This document shows positions 6,622 to 7,943 of a DNA stretch of 7,943 nucleotides, piece by piece. Origin of the DNA: Coprococcus_A sp051877705 (GTDB taxonomy: Bacteria; Bacillota; Clostridia; Lachnospirales; Lachnospiraceae). The stretch is taken from assembly GCA_051877705.1 (NCBI GenBank), contig JBJEJD010000200.1, positions 1-7,943 on the forward strand, in the 5' to 3' direction. The notes beneath the pieces were generated by a model. That model was not told where the DNA came from. It did not search any database and saw nothing but the letters and a program-made list of their open reading frames with translations. Position 1 is the stretch's first letter, and each line of letters starts with the position of its first letter. The translations under genes and the position numbers were made by a program.

Positions 6622-6693
6622 CTGATTTTCCTCTAAAAATATATCATTTTCGCTATAAATCCAATGATCCAAATATTGACTTAACTAATCACT

Positions 6694-6703
6694 GTCAGCT
6701 GAC
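6694..6703. repeat. Perfect 10-bp palindrome GTCAGCTGAC
   Basis: A perfect palindrome sits in the gap between the phosphatase gene and the terminator of the upstream operon. It lacks a T-run, so it is not a terminator. It lies upstream of any likely phosphatase promoter and could be a regulator site, but palindromes of this length can occur by chance. Confidence 0.3.
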
Positions 6704-6724
6704 GGATTCGGGTGTGCAGCACAT

Positions 6725-6762
6725 AAAAAAAGAGCGAAAGTATCCTGAAGGACACTTTCGCT
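6725..6762 (-). terminator. Intrinsic terminator of the lemA-DUF3137-small membrane protein operon
   Basis: Read on the minus strand, a 13-bp stem (AGCGAAAGT arm, one G-U pair, then TCC/GGA) closes a 4-nt TTCA loop and is followed by C and seven T residues. In the opposite sense the G-U pair becomes an A-C mismatch and the T-run is shorter, so the minus strand is the main direction. It lies 32 nt past the stop of the 65-aa gene. Confidence 0.85.
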
Positions 6763-6794
6763 TTTCGCTTCTCAACTATTATTGTTCCACCCTG

Positions 6795-6992
6795 TCACGC
6801 AGGCGGTTGGTTTCTGACCGCATCCACAAAAATCAAAGTCAGAGCAATATATCCGACAAGAACCACTACGATCAAAGACAACAGTACAAGACAAATGATG
6901 CGTAGTTTCGGCTTTTCCCGCAAATACCGAAAGACCGTCACAATACCTGCCACTGCCACTACCAGCAGCAATACAGCCATTCCCAGCATCAT
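6795..6992 (-). CDS. Small double-pass membrane protein of unknown function
   Basis: This 65-aa protein consists almost entirely of two hydrophobic helices (about residues 2-21 and 32-55). They are joined by a short basic loop, RYLREKPKLR, and followed by a polar tail ending NQPPA. The positive loop suggests that the hairpin turn faces the cytoplasm with both ends outside. I do not recognise a named family. Its ATG overlaps the stop of the DUF3137 gene (ATGA) and has AAGGCGG 7 nt upstream, so translation is probably coupled. An intrinsic terminator follows shortly after the stop. The position suggests a partner or stabiliser of the LemA/DUF3137 membrane proteins. An 85-codon open frame on the same strand overlaps it, but that translation is Cys/Ser/Gly-rich and not credible. 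Confidence 0.72.
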   Translation of the reverse strand: MMLGMAVLLLVVAVAGIVTVFRYLREKPKLRIICLVLLSLIVVVLVGYIALTLIFVDAVRNQPPA

Positions 6993-7885
6993 ACGTTTGC
7001 CGCCTTCTTATAGATAGTATCTTCCACACGCAGCGTGTCGATTATATCGGTGAACCAGCGCAGCTCATCCAAAAACTTCTGGCGCAGCATTTCCACATTC
7101 GCATTATCTTTCCCAAGTTCAAAGAAGTCACGCCCACTCTTTACCGCAACGTGCAGCTTTCCGTTCCGTAAAAAAGAAATATAGACAATGCCGCCGCTCT
7201 TGTCCGCCATACTGATAATATATTCCATCATGTTTGGTGTAAGGATGTAGTAAGCTTCCTCCGGATTATCCGCTCTTACACAGAAGCGCTTGCTAAACTG
7301 TTCGTTATCCATTGAAACATTACTTTTCATAAGTTTACGATCTTTTTTGCCCCACTCTGAGATATATACTTCACCGGCAAGTTCCTTACCAAAGTCGCAG
7401 GTAAGCCACTGCCCCTTAAAGAGTGAAGTACTATTCTTTTCTGTTTGTCCGTTTTCGTCGGTGCTTTCCTGCTCATCGATTAACTCGATGTCGCCCAGTT
7501 CAATGTTAAGCCCATTGTAGACCGCCTTGATATGATCGCTGCCGGCCGTGGTGTTATAAGAGAACGGAAATACCATGCTGCCAGGGTTTATTCTGCCCCA
7601 GGGGTTATATTCCACATCATCGCCAAGCGCCTCTTTCAGCACCCCGTTGATGATATTGTCGCTAAGGAGCTTTTTAAGCGTGCTGCTGCTCTTTTCCAGC
7701 TGGTATCCTCCTACCAGCGCAAGCACAAGACAGAAAATTGCCAGAGGAATCATCGCCGTGATAAAACAAAGAATCATCGCCGCGCCGGAGCCGTAAGTCA
7801 GAACCCTGGCAATCGTTGCCTTGCTGCGCAATGATTGGAGTTCAGCCTCCAACTGCTCATTCGTCATCATCTGCTTTTCTTCCAT
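6989..7885 (-). CDS. DUF3137 family membrane protein
   Basis: I recognise this as a DUF3137-type protein from its C-terminal half. Landmarks are KAVYNGLNIELGDIEL (about 120-135), LFKGQWLTCDF (155-165), the two-part AGEVYISE and the block NPEEAYYILTPNMMEYI (207-223), counting from the start used here. The N-terminus has a short charged helix (NEQLEAELQSLRSKA) and then two close membrane helices at about 26-45 and 47-61. The large remaining domain is soluble, probably on the cytoplasmic side. The start at 7885 gives 298 aa and places AGGAAG 8 nt upstream. An in-frame ATG at 7891 is only 2-4 nt from the same site and is less likely. DUF3137 genes commonly neighbour lemA, and a probable lemA end lies 11-17 nt upstream. 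No biochemical function is known to me. Confidence 0.85.
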   Translation of the reverse strand: MEEKQMMTNEQLEAELQSLRSKATIARVLTYGSGAAMILCFITAMIPLAIFCLVLALVGGYQLEKSSSTLKKLLSDNIINGVLKEALGDDVEYNPWGRINPGSMVFPFSYNTTAGSDHIKAVYNGLNIELGDIELIDEQESTDENGQTEKNSTSLFKGQWLTCDFGKELAGEVYISEWGKKDRKLMKSNVSMDNEQFSKRFCVRADNPEEAYYILTPNMMEYIISMADKSGGIVYISFLRNGKLHVAVKSGRDFFELGKDNANVEMLRQKFLDELRWFTDIIDTLRVEDTIYKKAANV

Positions 7886-7902
7886 AAGCATCTCTTCCTT
7901 TC

Positions 7903-7943
7903 TCAGAACGTGATTTTTACATCTTCGCGCTTACTTGCTTCTG
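7903..7943 (-). CDS. 3' end of a probable lemA gene (partial)
   Basis: Only the last 12 full codons and the stop are in the window, reading EASKREDVKITF then TGA on the minus strand. This tail resembles the C-terminus of LemA-family proteins (a short charged stretch ending in a VxF-type tail), and LemA is the usual upstream neighbour of DUF3137. Another frame ends at a TAA a few bases earlier and would give an unconvincing tail. The assignment depends mostly on context, because the body of the gene is outside the window. It ends 11-17 nt before the DUF3137 start, consistent with one operon. Confidence 0.5.
   Translation of the reverse strand, partial: EASKREDVKITF

Noticed and set aside
6553..6672. 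N-terminal extension of the phosphatase to the ATG at 6672
   Set aside because: No ribosome binding site at 6672, while AGGGAG sits 8 nt before the ATG at 6552; the extra 40 residues overlap likely promoter sequence.
6772..7029. An 85-codon minus-strand frame overlapping the small membrane protein gene
   Set aside because: The translation is Cys/Ser/Gly-rich and unlike a membrane protein; the alternative frame has an ATGA overlap, a ribosome site and two clean helices.
1..7943. CRISPR array, tRNA, insertion sequence or phage remnant
   Set aside because: No regularly spaced repeats, cloverleaf-like segment, transposase motif or integrase motif was seen on either strand.

Overview
The window looks like a chromosomal piece of a low-to-mid GC Gram-positive anaerobe, probably a gut clostridium of the Lachnospiraceae type. 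This rests on strong AGGAGG-type ribosome binding sites, clostridial-looking promoters, the class I [4Fe-4S] tartrate dehydratase, and the LemA/DUF3137 gene pair. The genus cannot be fixed from sequence alone. There are nine supported CDS: eight complete genes (seven on the minus strand, the LysR regulator on the plus strand) plus the 3' tip of a ninth gene on the minus strand. No tRNA, rRNA, CRISPR array or mobile element was seen.

Region 1 (1-3614, minus strand) is a four-gene catabolic operon, transcribed from right to left: SLC13/DASS dicarboxylate transporter, tartrate dehydratase alpha (ttdA-like), tartrate dehydratase beta (ttdB-like), then an RraA/HMG-aldolase family protein. The divergent LysR regulator (3874-4749, plus strand) shares a 259-bp control region with it. 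That region holds a good promoter for each side and AT-rich inverted repeats that could be the LysR operator. The simplest reading is import of L-tartrate (or a similar hydroxydicarboxylate), dehydration to oxaloacetate, and decarboxylation or retro-aldol cleavage to pyruvate by the RraA-family enzyme. The arrangement resembles E. coli ttdR/ttdABT with an added RraA-type enzyme.

Region 2 (4750-6552) begins with a strong hairpin shared by the convergent lysR and capA-like genes. The CapA-family metallophosphatase (4795-5958, minus) starts with TTG and has no membrane anchor. Upstream of it is a small protein with a tyrosine/dual-specificity phosphatase signature (6100-6552, minus).

Region 3 (6725-7943, minus strand) is an envelope-type operon: the 3' tip of a probable lemA gene, a DUF3137 membrane protein, and a 65-aa double-pass membrane protein coupled to it by an ATGA overlap. 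It closes with a clear intrinsic terminator. The functions of DUF3137 and of the small protein are unknown. No obviously new defence or mobile system is present. The most interesting points are the RraA enzyme in the tartrate operon and the small membrane protein attached to LemA/DUF3137.
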